This document shows, piece by piece, positions 33,547 through 44,325 of a DNA stretch of 64,000 bases. Location: contig NC_081552.1 in assembly GCF_963082655.1 (NCBI RefSeq), forward strand, positions 126,203,494-126,267,493, read 5' to 3'. Position 1 is the first letter of the stretch, and every line of letters begins with the position of its first letter. Position numbers and translations under genes: made by a program. Origin of the DNA: Stomoxys calcitrans. Lineage: Eukaryota > Arthropoda > Insecta > Diptera > Muscidae. The notes below the pieces were generated by a model that searched no databases, was not told the origin of the DNA, and worked only from the letters and a program-made list of their open reading frames with translations.

Positions 33547-33820
33547 TGAAAACAGCATAAGAAAAGAATGCGGTGGTGTATAATGCAAAAGCCAGAAGTA
33601 GAAAGAAGTGGGACAAGAGGTCATTCGTAGCAATTTGGTCCAAAGTTCTCATTTGAATTATTTTAGTTCAAAATTGGCTCCCGTTGGTATTAAAGCTAAA
33701 GTAGTGCGGAAAATACGAAACGTAAATTGTAAAACGTAAATGAGTTAGAAGATTGTGAGAGTGGTAAGATCGGAATTTACCATTTGAAAGATATTTAAAC
33801 CTAGTACAAAAAATTGTTTC
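33547..33820 (+). pseudogene. gypsy-1 C-terminal pol remnant
   Basis: Degenerate frames with EVGQEVI, QSSHLNYFSSKLAPVGIKAK and VVRKIRN resemble the region following the integrase core in insect gypsy elements. It is separated from the core by HINE-A7. No LTR edge is seen before HINE-A8. Confidence 0.6.
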
Positions 33821-35163
33821 TTTTTTATACCCTCCACCATAAGATATTTTCGTCATTCTGATTGTAACTACTCGAAATATTCGCCTGAGACCCCATAAAG
33901 TATATATATTCTTGATCGTCGTGAAATTTTATGTCGATCTAGCCATGTCCGTCCGTCTGTCCGTCCGTCCGTCCGTCTGTCCGTCCGTCCGTCTGTCCGT
34001 CCGTCCGTCTGTCTGTTGAAAGCACGCTAACTTCCGAAGGAGTAAAGCTAGCCGCTTGAAATTTTGCACAAATACTTCTTATTAGTGTAGGTCGGTTGGT
34101 ATTGTAAATGGGCCATATCGGTCCATGTTTTGATATAGCTGCCATATAAACCGATCTTGGGTCTTGACTTCTTAGGCCTCTAGAGTGCGCAATTCTTATC
34201 CGATTGGAATGAAATTTCGCAAGACGTGTTTTGTTATGATATCCAACAACTGTGCCAAGTATGGTTCAAATCGGTGTATAACCTGATATAGCTGCCATAT
34301 AAACCGATCTTGGGTCTTGACTTCCTGAGCCTCTAGAGTGCGCAATTCTTATCCGATTGGAATGAAATTTCGCAAGACGTGTTTTGTTATGATATCCAAC
34401 AACTGTGCCAAGTATGGTTCAAATCGGTCCATAACCTGATATAGCTGTCATATAAACCGATCTTGGGTCGTGACTTCTTGAGCCTCTAGAGGGCGCAATT
34501 CTTATCCAATTTGAATGAATTTTGGCACGTAGTATTTTGTTATGATATTCAACAACTGTGCCAAGTATGGTTCATAACCTGGTATAACTGTCATATAAAC
34601 AGATCTGGGGACTTGACTTCTTGAGCTTCTGGAGGGCTCAATTTCTATCCGATTTGGCTGAAATTTCGCAAGACGTTTTTTATTGTTACTTTCAACAACT
34701 ATGTCAAATAAAGTACAAGTCGGTTCATAACCTGATATAGCTGCCATATAAACCGATCTGGGATCTTGACTTCTTGAGTCTCTAGAGGTCGCAATTATTA
34801 TCCGATTTGCCTGAAATTTTGTACGACGGATCATGACCATCAACATACGTGTTTATTATGGCCTGAATTGGTCTATAGGCCGATACAGCTCCCATATAAA
34901 TCGATCTTTCTATTTTACTTCTTGAGCCCACAAAGGGCGCAATTCTTATTCGAATTGGCTGACATTTTACACAGGTCTCCAACATATAATTTAATTGTGG
35001 TCCAAACCGGACCATACCTTGATATCGCTCTAATAGCAGAGCAAATCTTTTCCTATATCCGTTTTTTTGCCTAAGAAGAGATGCCGGGAAAAGAACTCGA
35101 CAATGCCATGGTGGAGGGTATATAAGATTCGGCCCGGCCGAACTTAGAACGCTTTTACTTGTT
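33821..35163 (+). mobile_element. HINE-A8, full length
   Basis: Its 5' end is ttttttataccctccaccat (slightly deleted after it). It has a long GTCY tract (33,946-34,017), six or so internal units, and a 3' palindrome at 35,128-35,142. Confidence 0.9.
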
Positions 35164-35648
35164 TTAATTTTTTTTTTTTTAATTGGTGTATCATTTGTGA
35201 CTGCTGAATTGTGGAAATTTTACTTTAGTTAAGAAAAGAAATTTTATACTTTATCAAAAATTTTGCTTTCTGTCTCATAGTGGCATTGAAATTTAAACCA
35301 GAGAATTTCAAATTCTGTAATACATTTAATTTCATTTGAAAAGCCATACTATCAAGGCGTAAGAAATTTTTCGGAAAGAAAAAGAATATTTTATAAAAAT
35401 TTCGGAAAAGAAGAAAATTCAAGAAAAATTCGCAATTTCGTGTAAAAAGCAAGAGGATGAGAATTTTGGCTGACGATTCTGTGGAGAATCGGCACACTCT
35501 ACATCCATCTTAACGTCTTTGATTTTCAAAGGACTTTGTGCTACTGATATTGTACGGCGGCTGGAATTTTGAAAGGATTATTTCATCCATCAAGTCTGAC
35601 TTCTTAAGTCATTTAAAACTACACACGGATTTGTCAATTTTTATAAAA
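35164..35648. other. unassigned stretch, possibly the gypsy-1 3' end
   Basis: AT-rich, with a T-run and no motif I can name. Its position suggests leftover gypsy-1 3' UTR or LTR. No matching copy was found upstream of the gag, so this is inference. Confidence 0.35.
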
Positions 35649-36660
35649 AACAAGTTCAGCCGGGCCGTATCTTATATACCCTCCACCATGGATCGCATTT
35701 GTCGAGTTCTTTTCCCGGCATCTCTTCTTAGGCAAAAAAAGAAAAGGATATAAGAAAAGATTTGCTCTGCTATTAGAGCGATATCAAGATATGGTCCGGT
35801 TTGGACCACAATTAAATTATATGTTGGAGACCTGTGTAAAATGTCAGCCAATTCGAATAAGATTTGCGCCCTTTGGGGGCTCAAGAAGTAAAATAGAGAG
35901 ATCGATTTATATGGGAGCTGTATCGGCCTATAGACCGATTCAGACCATAATAACACGTATGATAATGGGCATGAGAGAATCCGTCGTACAAAATTTCAGG
36001 CAAATCGGATAATAATTGCAACCTCTAGAGGCTCAAGAAGTCAAGATCCCAGATCGGCTTATATGGCAGCTATATCAGGTTATGAACCGACTTGTACTTT
36101 ATTTGACATAGTTGTTGAAAGTAACAATAAAAAACGTCTTGCGAAGTTTCAGCCAAATCGGATAGGAATTGCGCCCTCTAGAAGCTCAAGAAGTCAAGTC
36201 CCCAGATCTGTTTATATGACAGCTATATCAGGTTATGGACCGATTTTAACCATACTTGGCACAGTTGTTGGATATCATAACAAAACAGGTCGTGCAAAAT
36301 TTCACCCCAATCGGATAAGAATTGCGCACTCTAGAGGCTCAAGAAGTCAAGACCCAAGATCGGTTTATATGGCAGCTATATCAAAACATGGACCGATATG
36401 GCCCATTTACAATACCAACCGACCTACACTAATAAGAAGTATTTGTGCAAAATTTCAAGCGGCTAGCTTTACTCCTTCGGAAGTTAGCATGCTTTGGACA
36501 GACGGACGGACAGACGGACGGATATGGCTAGATCGACATAAAATTTCACGACGATCAAGAATATATATACTTTATCGGGTCTCAGACGAATATTTCGAGT
36601 AGTTACAATCACAATGACGAAATTAGTATACACCCCATCTTATGGTGGAGGGTATAAAAA
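35649..36660 (-). mobile_element. HINE-A9
   Basis: A reverse copy with a damaged terminal palindrome (ttcagccgggccgta), about four internal units, a short GACR tract (36,497-36,523) and the 5' end tggtggagggtataaaaa. Bases 36,661-36,841 after it are unassigned. Confidence 0.88.
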
Positions 36661-36841
36661 CCAGACACAACAAAAGGAATTATTGTTTAGAGTCCCGCTA
36701 AAGCGGAGAATCCATTTTTAATGGCGATTTCTTAGGGAGAACATTCATGAAAACTTTTGGCCCAAAATGATGTTCTCTAAGAATTAAACGGAATTTTATA
36801 ACCAAACTTACATGATGACCATAAGGAAGGCAAACCTCTAA

Positions 36842-37805
36842 TTATACCCTCCACCATAAGATGGGGGGTATACTAATTTCGTCATTTTGTTTGTAACTAC
36901 TCGAAATATTCGTCTGAGACCCCATAAAGTATATATATTCTTGATCGTCGCGACATTTGATGTCGATCTAACCATGTCCGTTCGTCTGTCCGTCCGTCTG
37001 TCTGTCGAAAGCACGCTAACTTCCGAAGGAGTAAAGCTAGCCGCTTGAAATTTTGTACAAATACTTCTTATTAGTGTAGGTCGGTTGGTATTGTAAATGG
37101 GCCATATCGGTCCATGTTTTGATATAGCTGCCATATAAATCGATCTTGGGTCTTGACTTTTTGAGCCTCTAGCGTGCGCAATTCTTATCCGATCAGAATG
37201 AAATTTTGCACGACGTGTTTTTTTATGATATCCAACAACTGTGCTAAGTATGGTTCAAATCGGTCCATAACCTGATATAGCTGCCGATTGGAATGAAATT
37301 TTGCACGACGTGTTTCGTTATGATATCCACCAACTGTAGTAAGTATGGTTCAAATCGGTCCATAACCTGATATAGCTGTCACATAAACCGATCTGGGATC
37401 TTGACTTCTTGAGCCTGTAGAGGTCGCAATTCTTATCCGATTTGCCTGAAATTTTGTACGACGGATCATCTCACGACTATCAACATACGTGTTTATTATG
37501 GTCTGAATCGGTCTATAGCCCGATACAGCTCCCATATAAATCGATCTCTCTATTTTACTTCTGAGCCCCCAAAGGGCGCAATTCTTATTCAAATTCACTG
37601 ACATTTTATACAGGTCTCCAACATATAATTTAATTGTGGTTCAAACCGGACCATATCTTGATATCGTTCTAGTAGCAGAGCAAATCTTTTCTTATATCCT
37701 TTCTTGCCTAAGAAGAGATGCTGGGAAAAGAACTCGACAAATGCGATCCATGTTGGAGGGTATATAAGATTCGGCCCGGCCGAAATTAGCACGCTTTTAC
37801 TTGTT
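36842..37805 (+). mobile_element. HINE-A10
   Basis: It has the 5' repeat, a GTCY tract (36,976-37,005), internal units with a small deletion near 37,283 (gctgccgattggaatg), and a palindrome at 37,770-37,784 ending cttttacttgtt. It is followed after 7 bp by HINE-B1. Confidence 0.88.
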
Positions 37806-37812
37806 TTACCTA

Positions 37813-38959
37813 TTTTTATACCCACCACCGAAGGATGGGGGTATATTCATTTTGTCATTCCGTTTGCAACACATCGAAATATCCATTTCCGACCCTAAAA
37901 AGTATATATATTCTTGATCAGCGTAAAAATCTAAGACGATCTTGACATGTCCGTCTGTCTGTTGAAATCACGCTACAGTCTTTAAAAATAGAGATATTGA
38001 GCTGAAATTTTGCACAGATTCTTTTTTTGTCCATAAGCAGGTTAAGTTCGAAGATGGGCTATATCGGACTATATCTTGATATAGCCCCCATATAGACCGA
38101 TCCGCCGATTTAGGGTCTTAGGCCCATAAAAGCCACATATATTATCCGATTTTGTTGAAATTTGGGGCAGTGAGTTTTGTTAGGCCCTTCGACATCCTTC
38201 GTCAATTTGGCTGCGATCGGTGCAGATTTGGATATAGCTGCCATAGAGACCGATCCTCCGATTTAGGGTCTAAGGCCCATAAAAGCCACATTTATTATCC
38301 GATTTTGCTGAAATTTGGGACAGTGAGTTGTCTTAGGCCCTTCGACTTCCTTCGTTAAATTCGCAAAGATCGGTTCAGATTTGGATATAGCTGCCTTATA
38401 GATCGATCCTCCGGTTTATGATGAAAGGCCCATAAAAGCCACATTCATTATCCGATTTTGCTGAAATTTGGGACAGTGAGTTGTGTTAGGCCCTTTGACA
38501 TATTTCTTTAATTTGGTCCAGATAGGTTCAGATTTGGATATAGCTGCCATATAGACCGATATCTAAGTTTTAGGTTTTGGGGCCATAAAAGACGCATTTA
38601 TTGTCCGATGTCGCTGAAGTTTGAGACAGTGCTTAGAGTTAGGCTCTTCGACATGTTCATGCAACTTGGCCCAAATCGGTCTAGATTTGGATATAGCTGC
38701 CATGTAGACCGTTATCTCGATTTAAAGTCTTGGCCCCATAAAAGGCGCATTAATAATCCGATTTCACTGAAATTTGACACAGTGACTTATGTTCGGCTTT
38801 TCGACATCCGTGTCGTATATAGTTCAGATCGGTATGAGGTATATGAGTATAAGGTATGAAATTTTCACCGAATTTTGATGAAAGGTGGTTTACATATATA
38901 CCCGAGGTGGTGGGTATCCAAAGTTCGGCCCGGCCGAACTTAACGCCTTTTTACTTGTT
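37813..38959 (+). mobile_element. HINE-B1, full length (second family)
   Basis: The 5' end tttttatacccaccaccgaagg differs from family A in the inverted repeat (cccaccacc). It has a short GTCY tract (37,948-37,965) and internal units with gggcccataaaag and ttaggcccttcgac. The 3' end is ggtggtgggtatccaaag, a perfect palindrome (38,924-38,938) and ttaacgcctttttacttgtt. Confidence 0.9.
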
Positions 38960-39210
38960 ATACCCTCCACCATAAAATGGGGGGTATACTAATTTCGGCA
39001 TTCTGTTTGTAACTACTCGAAATATTCGTCTGAGACCCCATAAAGTATATATATTCTTGATCGTCGCGACATTTTATGTCGATCTAGCCATGTCCGTCCG
39101 TCTGTCCGTCCGTCTGTCCGTTCGTCTGTCCGTCCGTCCGTCCGTCTGTCCGTTCGTCTGTCCGTCCGTCCGTCTGTCCGTCCGTCCGTCCGTCTGTCCG
39201 TCCGTCCGTC

Positions 39211-39242
<32 letters not shown>

Positions 39243-40363
39243 GAAAGCACGCTAACTTCCGAAGGAGTAAAGCTAGCCGCTTGAAATTTTGCACAAATAC
39301 TTCTCATTAGCGTAGGTCAGTTGGTATTGTAAATGGGCCATATCGGTCCATGTTTTGATATAGCTGCCATATAAACCGATCTTGGGTCTTGACTTCTTGA
39401 GCCTCTAGAGTGCGCAATTCTTATCCGATTGAAATGAAATTTCGCACGACGTGTTTTTTTATGATATCCAACAACTGTGCTAAGTATGGTTCAAATCGGT
39501 CCATAACCTGATATAGCTGCCATATAAACCGATCTTGGGTCTTGACTTCTTGAGCCTCTAGAGTGCGCAATTCTTATCCGATTAGAATGAAATTTCGCAC
39601 GACGTGTTTTTTTTATGATATCCAACAACTGTGCTAAGTATGGTTCAAATCGGTCTATAACCTAATATAGCTGCCATATAAACCGATCTTGGGTCTTGAC
39701 TTCTTGAGCCTCTAGAGGGCGCAATTCTTATCCAATTGGAATGAAATTTCGCACGACGTGTTTTTTTATGATATCCAACAACTGTGCTAAGTATGGTTCA
39801 AATCGGTCCATAACCTGATATAGCTGCCATATAAACCGATCTTGGGTCTTGACTTCTTGAGCCTCTAGAGTGCGCAATTCTTATCCGATTGAAATGAAAT
39901 TTTGCACGACGTGTTTTGTTATGATACCCAACAACTGTGCCTAGTATGGTTTAAATCGGTCCATAACCTGATATAGCTGTTATATAAACAGATCTGAGGA
40001 TTTGACTTCTTGAGCTTCTAGAGGGCGCAAATCCTATCCGATTTGGCAGAAATTTAACATGACGTATTTTATTTTTACTTTCAACAACTGTTTCAAATAA
40101 GGTTCAAATCGGTTCATAACCTGATATAGCTGCCATATAAACCGATCTGGGATCTTGACTTCTTGACCCCTAGAGGTCGCAATTATTATCCGACATGCCT
40201 GAAATTCTGTACGACGGATCCTCTCATGACCATCAACAAACGTGTTTATTATGGTCTGTTTTTGCCTAAGAAGAGATGCCGGGAAAAGAACTCGACAAAT
40301 GCGATCCATGGTGGAGGGTATATAAGATTCGGCCCGGCCGAACTTAGCACGATTTTACTTGTT
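38960..40363 (+). mobile_element. HINE-A11, full length
   Basis: It abuts HINE-B1 with no spacer. It has an unusually long GTCY tract (39,090-39,241). Internal units recur with a period of about 153 bp (ataaacc at 39,371, 39,524, 39,678, 39,831). The last unit is truncated before the 3' inverted repeat; the palindrome is at 40,328-40,342. Confidence 0.9.
39090..39241 (+). repeat. (GTCY)n microsatellite
   Basis: About 150 bp of GTCC, GTCT and GTTC tetramers inside HINE-A11, the longest GTCY tract in plus orientation. All six frames are open through it, giving spurious Ser-Val-Arg-Leu or Thr-Asp-Gly-Arg frames. Confidence 0.95.
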
Positions 40364-40435
40364 TTTTTTTATTTAAGTCTATAGATAATAAATACCCTTA
40401 CAGACTACTAACACTATATTTACAAATGTATTAAC

Positions 40436-40645
40436 CTAATAATTTAAAAATAATATAATTTTCCTTTTTAAACTTTCTCGATTCTCAGATAGATCGATTA
40501 TATCTTTCAGTTGATAACATAGGTGCCGAAAAAGATCATTATTGGCATAGATGGTTTTATAATAAGAAATTTTCAAAAGATCAAAATATCTGGTAGGTCT
40601 GGTAGGAACGTTAAAGAAAATTCGACTCAAAAGAAAGCAGGAATC
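40436..40645 (-). pseudogene. LINE C-terminal segment
   Basis: DSCFLLSRIFFNVPTRPTRY and SYYKTIYANNDLF, ending KRKIILFLNY-stop. It resembles the last ~70 residues of Jockey/CR1-type ORF2 proteins and directly continues the segment right of the mariner at 41,602. Confidence 0.75.
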
Positions 40646-40647
40646 TA

Positions 40648-41599
40648 TTGGGTTGCCCAAAAAGTAATTGCGGATTTTTTAAAAGAAAGTAAATGCATTT
40701 TTAATAAAACTTAGAATGAACTTTAATCAAATATATAATTGCCATTTTGTTCGATTACCTTTTGCCATCTTCCTGGCAAATTTAGTATTCCACGCTCATA
40801 AAACATCTGTCCTTTATCTGCAAAAAACTGAACCAAGTGCGATTTTATAGCCTCATCATTGCCGAAAGTTTTACCATTTAAGGAGTTCTGCAAAGATCGA
40901 AATAAATGGTAGTCTGATGGTGCAAGGTCAGGGCTATATGGTGGATGTATCAAAAGTTCCCAGCGAAGCTCACTCAGTTTTTGGCGAGTGACCAAAGATG
41001 TGTGCGGTCTAGCGTTGTCCTGGTGGAATATGACACCTTTACGATTGACCAATTCTGGTCGCTTCTCCTTGATGGCTGTATTCAATTTGTCCAATTGTTG
41101 ACAGTAAACATCCGAATTAATCGTTTGGTTCCTTGGAAGCAGCTCAAAATATACCACACCCTTCCAATCCCACCAAACAGACAGCATAACCTTCTTTTGG
41201 TGGATATCAGCCTTTGAAGTGGTTTGAGCTGGTTCACCATGCTTGGACCATGATCGTTTTCGACTAACGTTGTTGTAAACAATCCATTTTTCATCTCCAG
41301 TTATGATTCGTTTTAAAAACGGATCGAATTCATTGCGTTTAAGGTGCATATCACAAGCGTTGATTCGGTTTGTTAAATGAATTTCTTTCAATACATGTGG
41401 TACCTATATTAAAATTGATGCCAAACAAACAAATGTAAACAAAATTTCGCGCACTTTTTTTCTAAAGCAAGCTAAAAGTAACAGCTGATAACTGACAGAA
41501 GAAAGAACGCAATTACAGAGTCATAAGGCGTTGAAAAAATTTGTCTACGCCGACTATATTACTACTATATTACCGACAATTACTTCTTGGGCAACCCAA
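40648..41599 (-). mobile_element. mariner (952 bp) with both TIRs
   Basis: The left end is ttgggttgcccaaaaagtaa and the right end is ttacttcttgggcaaccca, with TA at 40,646-40,647 and 41,600-41,601. It is inserted in LINE coding sequence, not in a HINE. About 0.95 kb compared with roughly 1.3 kb for typical mariners. Confidence 0.93.
40723..41391 (-). CDS. mariner transposase, N-terminally deleted (222 aa)
   Basis: The best preserved transposase frame here. It contains the complete D,D34D core: TGDEKW (about residue 32), HQDNARPHTS and YSPDLAPSDYHLF, then the C-terminal LPGRWQKVIEQNGNYIFD. Full mariner transposases have about 345 residues; the missing ~120 N-terminal residues hold the helix-turn-helix repeats that bind the terminal repeats. 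The WVPH linker motif is still present upstream of the first Met but the sequence before it is non-coding, so the deletion is in the element, not in the start choice. The core could fold, but specific TIR binding is not expected. The frame is uninterrupted, unlike the copies at 23,427 and 31,594. Confidence 0.85.
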   Translation of the reverse strand: MKEIHLTNRINACDMHLKRNEFDPFLKRIITGDEKWIVYNNVSRKRSWSKHGEPAQTTSKADIHQKKVMLSVWWDWKGVVYFELLPRNQTINSDVYCQQLDKLNTAIKEKRPELVNRKGVIFHQDNARPHTSLVTRQKLSELRWELLIHPPYSPDLAPSDYHLFRSLQNSLNGKTFGNDEAIKSHLVQFFADKGQMFYERGILNLPGRWQKVIEQNGNYIFD

Positions 41600-41601
41600 T
41601 A

Positions 41602-42131
41602 TTCGACCATGAATTGATTTAGTCAAAAACGTAATGTTTAGCATGGTTCTACGACTTTTTAATGTAGGAAGCTTTATAAGATTTAATCAGTACTCATACG
41701 AAGGTAATGAACTTCTGTCCCACCCATTTCGACGGAGACAAAATAGTAGAAATTGTTTTTGAACCGATTCTATCAAATCAGAATGAATATTGTAGTACGG
41801 ATCCCATACCACTGAACCATACTCGAGATTACTTCTAACTAGCGACGTATATAAGTTTTTCGTCACAGAGAAATCGTTAAGTTCTTTACTCCAGCGTTTC
41901 ATGAAGCCAAAAGCACTACGTGCTTTGTTTACAACCATTGAGATGTGTTGACGGAAGTTTAAGCGTTGATCTAGAAGAAATCCTCGGTCCTTAAAGCTAT
42001 AGACTACTTCAAATTGATTGGAACCCAAAAAGTGGCTAGTTTTAAGAGAGGTTATTCTTGAAAATGATATGTGTTTGCATTTGGAAATATTAAGTTCCAT
42101 AAAGTTCTGGTTGCACCATTCGTAAAGAGTA
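41602..42131 (-). pseudogene. LINE post-RT segment
   Basis: MELNISKCKHISFSRI, FKDRGFLLDQRLNFRQHI, YTSLVRSNLEYGSVVWDPY and LESVQKQFLLF-like motifs, the region after the YADD palm in Jockey/CR1-type RTs. It flanks HINE-A12 on the right and a mariner on the left. Confidence 0.82.
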
Positions 42132-43704
42132 CGTTTTTATACCAAACAAGTAAAAGCGTGCTAAGTTCGGCCGGGCCGAATCTTATATACCCTCCACCAT
42201 GGATCGCATTTGTCGAGTTCTTTTCCCGGCATCTCTTCTTAGGCAAAAAAGGATATAAGAAAAGAGTTGCTCTGCTATTAAAACGATATCAAGATATGGT
42301 CCGGTTCGGACCACAATTAAATTATATGTTGGAGACCTGTGTAAAATTTCAGCCAATTCGTATAAGAATTGCGCCCATTGGGGCTCACGAAGTAAAATAG
42401 AGAGAACGATTTATATGGGATCTGTATCGGGCTATGGATCGATTCAGACCATAATAAACACGTTTGTTGATGGTCATAAGAGGATCCATCGTACAAAATT
42501 TCAGGCATATCGGATAATAATTGCGACCTCTAGGGGTCAAGAAGTCAAGATCCCAGATCGGTTTATATGGCAGCTATATCAGGTTATGAACCGATTTGAA
42601 CCTTATTTGACACAGTTGTTGAAAGTAAAAATAAAATACGTCATGAAAAATTTCAGCCAAATTGGATAGGAATTGCGCCCTCTAGGAGCTCAAGAAGTCA
42701 AATCCCCAGATCTGTTTATATGACAGCTATATCAGGTTATGAACCGATTTGAACCATACTTGGCACAGTTTTTGGATATCATAACGAAATACTTCGTGCG
42801 AAATTCCATTCTAATCGGATAAGAATTGCGCCCTCTAGAGGGTCAAGAAGTCAAGACCCAAGATCGGTTTATATGGTAGCTATATCAGGTTATGGACCGA
42901 TTTAAACCATACTTGTCACAGTTGTTGGATATAATAAAAAAACACGTCGTGCAAAAATTCATTCAAATCGGATAAGAATTGTGCCCTCTAGAGGGTCAAG
43001 AAGTCAAGACCCAAGATCAGTTTATATGGTAGCTATATCAGGTTATGGACCGATTTAAACCATACTTGGCACAGTTGTTGGGTATCATAACAAAACATGT
43101 CGTGCGAAATTCCATTCCAATCGGATAAGAATTGCGCCCTCTAGAGGGTCAAGAAGTCAAGACACAAGATCGGTTTATATGGTAGCTATATCAGGTTATG
43201 GACCGATTTGAACCATACTTGGCACAGTTCTTGGATATCATAACAAAACACGTCGTGCAAAATTTCATCTCAATCGGATGAGAATTGCGCACTCTAGAGG
43301 CTCAAGAAATCAAGACCCAAGATCGGTTTATATGGCAGCTATATCAAAACATGGACCGATATGGCCCATTTACAATACCAACCGACCTACACTAATAAGA
43401 AGTATTTGTGCAAAATTTCAAGCGGCTAGCTTTACTCCTTCGGAAGTTAGCGTGCTTTCGACAGACAGACGGACGGACGGACGGACGGACGGACGGACGG
43501 ACGGACGGACGGACGGACGGACGGACGGACGGACGGACGGACGGACGGACGGACGGACAGACGGACGGACATGGCTAGATCGACATAAAATGTCACGACG
43601 ATTAAGAATATATATACTTTATGGGGTCTCAGACGAATATTTCGAGTAGTTACAAACAGAATGACGAAATTAGTATACCCCCCATCTTATGGTGGAGGGT
43701 ATAA
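42132..43704 (-). mobile_element. HINE-A12 with flanking 31-bp direct repeat
   Basis: A reverse copy from aacaagtaaaagcg and a perfect palindrome (42,166-42,180) to tggtggagggtataaaa. It has about seven internal units and a long GGAC tract. The same 31 bp of LINE sequence lie at 42,101-42,131 and 43,705-43,735. Confidence 0.9.
43459..43570 (+). repeat. (GGAC)n microsatellite
   Basis: A nearly pure run of more than twenty ggac units, the reverse-strand form of the GTCY tract in HINE-A12. Confidence 0.97.
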
Positions 43705-44290
43705 AAAGTTCTGGTTGCACCATTCGTAAAGAGTATCAAGGTCATACTGAAGATAACACTTTTCATCAGAGTCTCTCGTTGATCTGAAGACCTTTACATC
43801 ATCTGCATACATCAAAATATTCGAGTGCTTTCAAGTAAAAGGGAGATCGTTTATGAACAAACAAAACAGCACAGGGCCAAGGTGGCTACCCTGTGGGACA
43901 CCTGAAAAGACAACAATTGATTTGGAAACTGCAGTACCAAATTTAACTCTTTGAGTAAGTCCAGTCGGATATGATCTGATCCACTTTAGTAAAGATGGAC
44001 TGAAACCAAGAAGATCTATTTTCCTTAACAGAAGGTTGTGGTTGACTTTATCAAATGCTTTACTAAAATCGGTATATATAGTATCCGTTTGGTATCGTTC
44101 CCTTAAGCCATCGTTGACCACACAAGTAAATTCTAAAATATTTGTTATCGTCGCTTTTGATTTCCGGAACCCATATTGGTAGGGAGACAATATAGAACAG
44201 ACTTGATGTGAAATAGTGTCAGTCAGAATTTTCTCTAATAGCTTCGGAATAGCATTCAAAATGGAAATGCCCATGTAATTAGATACCTCA
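43705..44290 (-). pseudogene. LINE reverse transcriptase palm
   Basis: The frame 43,831-44,274 encodes NAIPKLLEKIL, YQYGFRKSKAT, YTDFSKAFDKVNH and VFSGVPQGSHLGPVLF. After a frame break near 43,830, the catalytic YADD follows at 43,798-43,809. The N-terminal fingers and endonuclease are absent. Confidence 0.85.
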
Positions 44291-44325
44291 TTGCGATTTC
44301 CGGCTTTAAATAACGGTCTTATATA

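Larger units (their letters stand above)
24674..33820 (+). mobile_element. gypsy-1: decayed Ty3/gypsy element with nested insertions
   Basis: Gag, protease, RT, RNase H and integrase pieces occur in the correct order on the plus strand, broken by a SINE (24,965-25,280), HINE-A6 (25,703-27,031), a MITE (28,706-28,949) and HINE-A7 with mariner (30,989-33,546). The 3' pol tail lies at 33,547-33,820. No LTR pair could be identified: the left end is lost at HINE-A5 and the right end may lie in 35,164-35,648. Multiple stops and frameshifts make it non-functional. Confidence 0.88.
40364..44325 (-). mobile_element. LINE (Jockey/CR1-like) with nested insertions
   Basis: Reading leftward: RT palm (43,740-44,290), post-RT region (41,602-42,131) and C-terminus (40,436-40,645). 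It is broken by HINE-A12 (42,132-43,704) and a mariner (40,648-41,599). The 3' UTR runs to HINE-A11 at 40,363. The 5' part (endonuclease and ORF1) is missing; repeat D starts at about 44,326. Confidence 0.85.

Noticed and set aside
35164..35648. gypsy-1 3' LTR
   Set aside because: No matching copy upstream of gag, no clear TG...CA ends and no flanking duplication could be found.
36063..36602. 179-codon frame with repeated AISGYGP and RSVYM motifs
   Set aside because: It is read through HINE internal units whose ~153-bp period keeps phase. The same words appear in both strands and several frames, with no start context or conserved protein.
39013..39307. Long frames of Thr-Asp-Gly-Arg or Ser-Val-Arg-Leu repeats
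   Set aside because: They are six-frame translations of the GTCY microsatellite in HINE-A11; similar frames occur at 33,939, 43,278, 60,468 and 62,959.
39361..39990. Regular direct repeats that could suggest a CRISPR array or satellite
   Set aside because: Units are ~153 bp, diverged, without spacers, and belong to the internal tandem part of a HINE in an animal genome.
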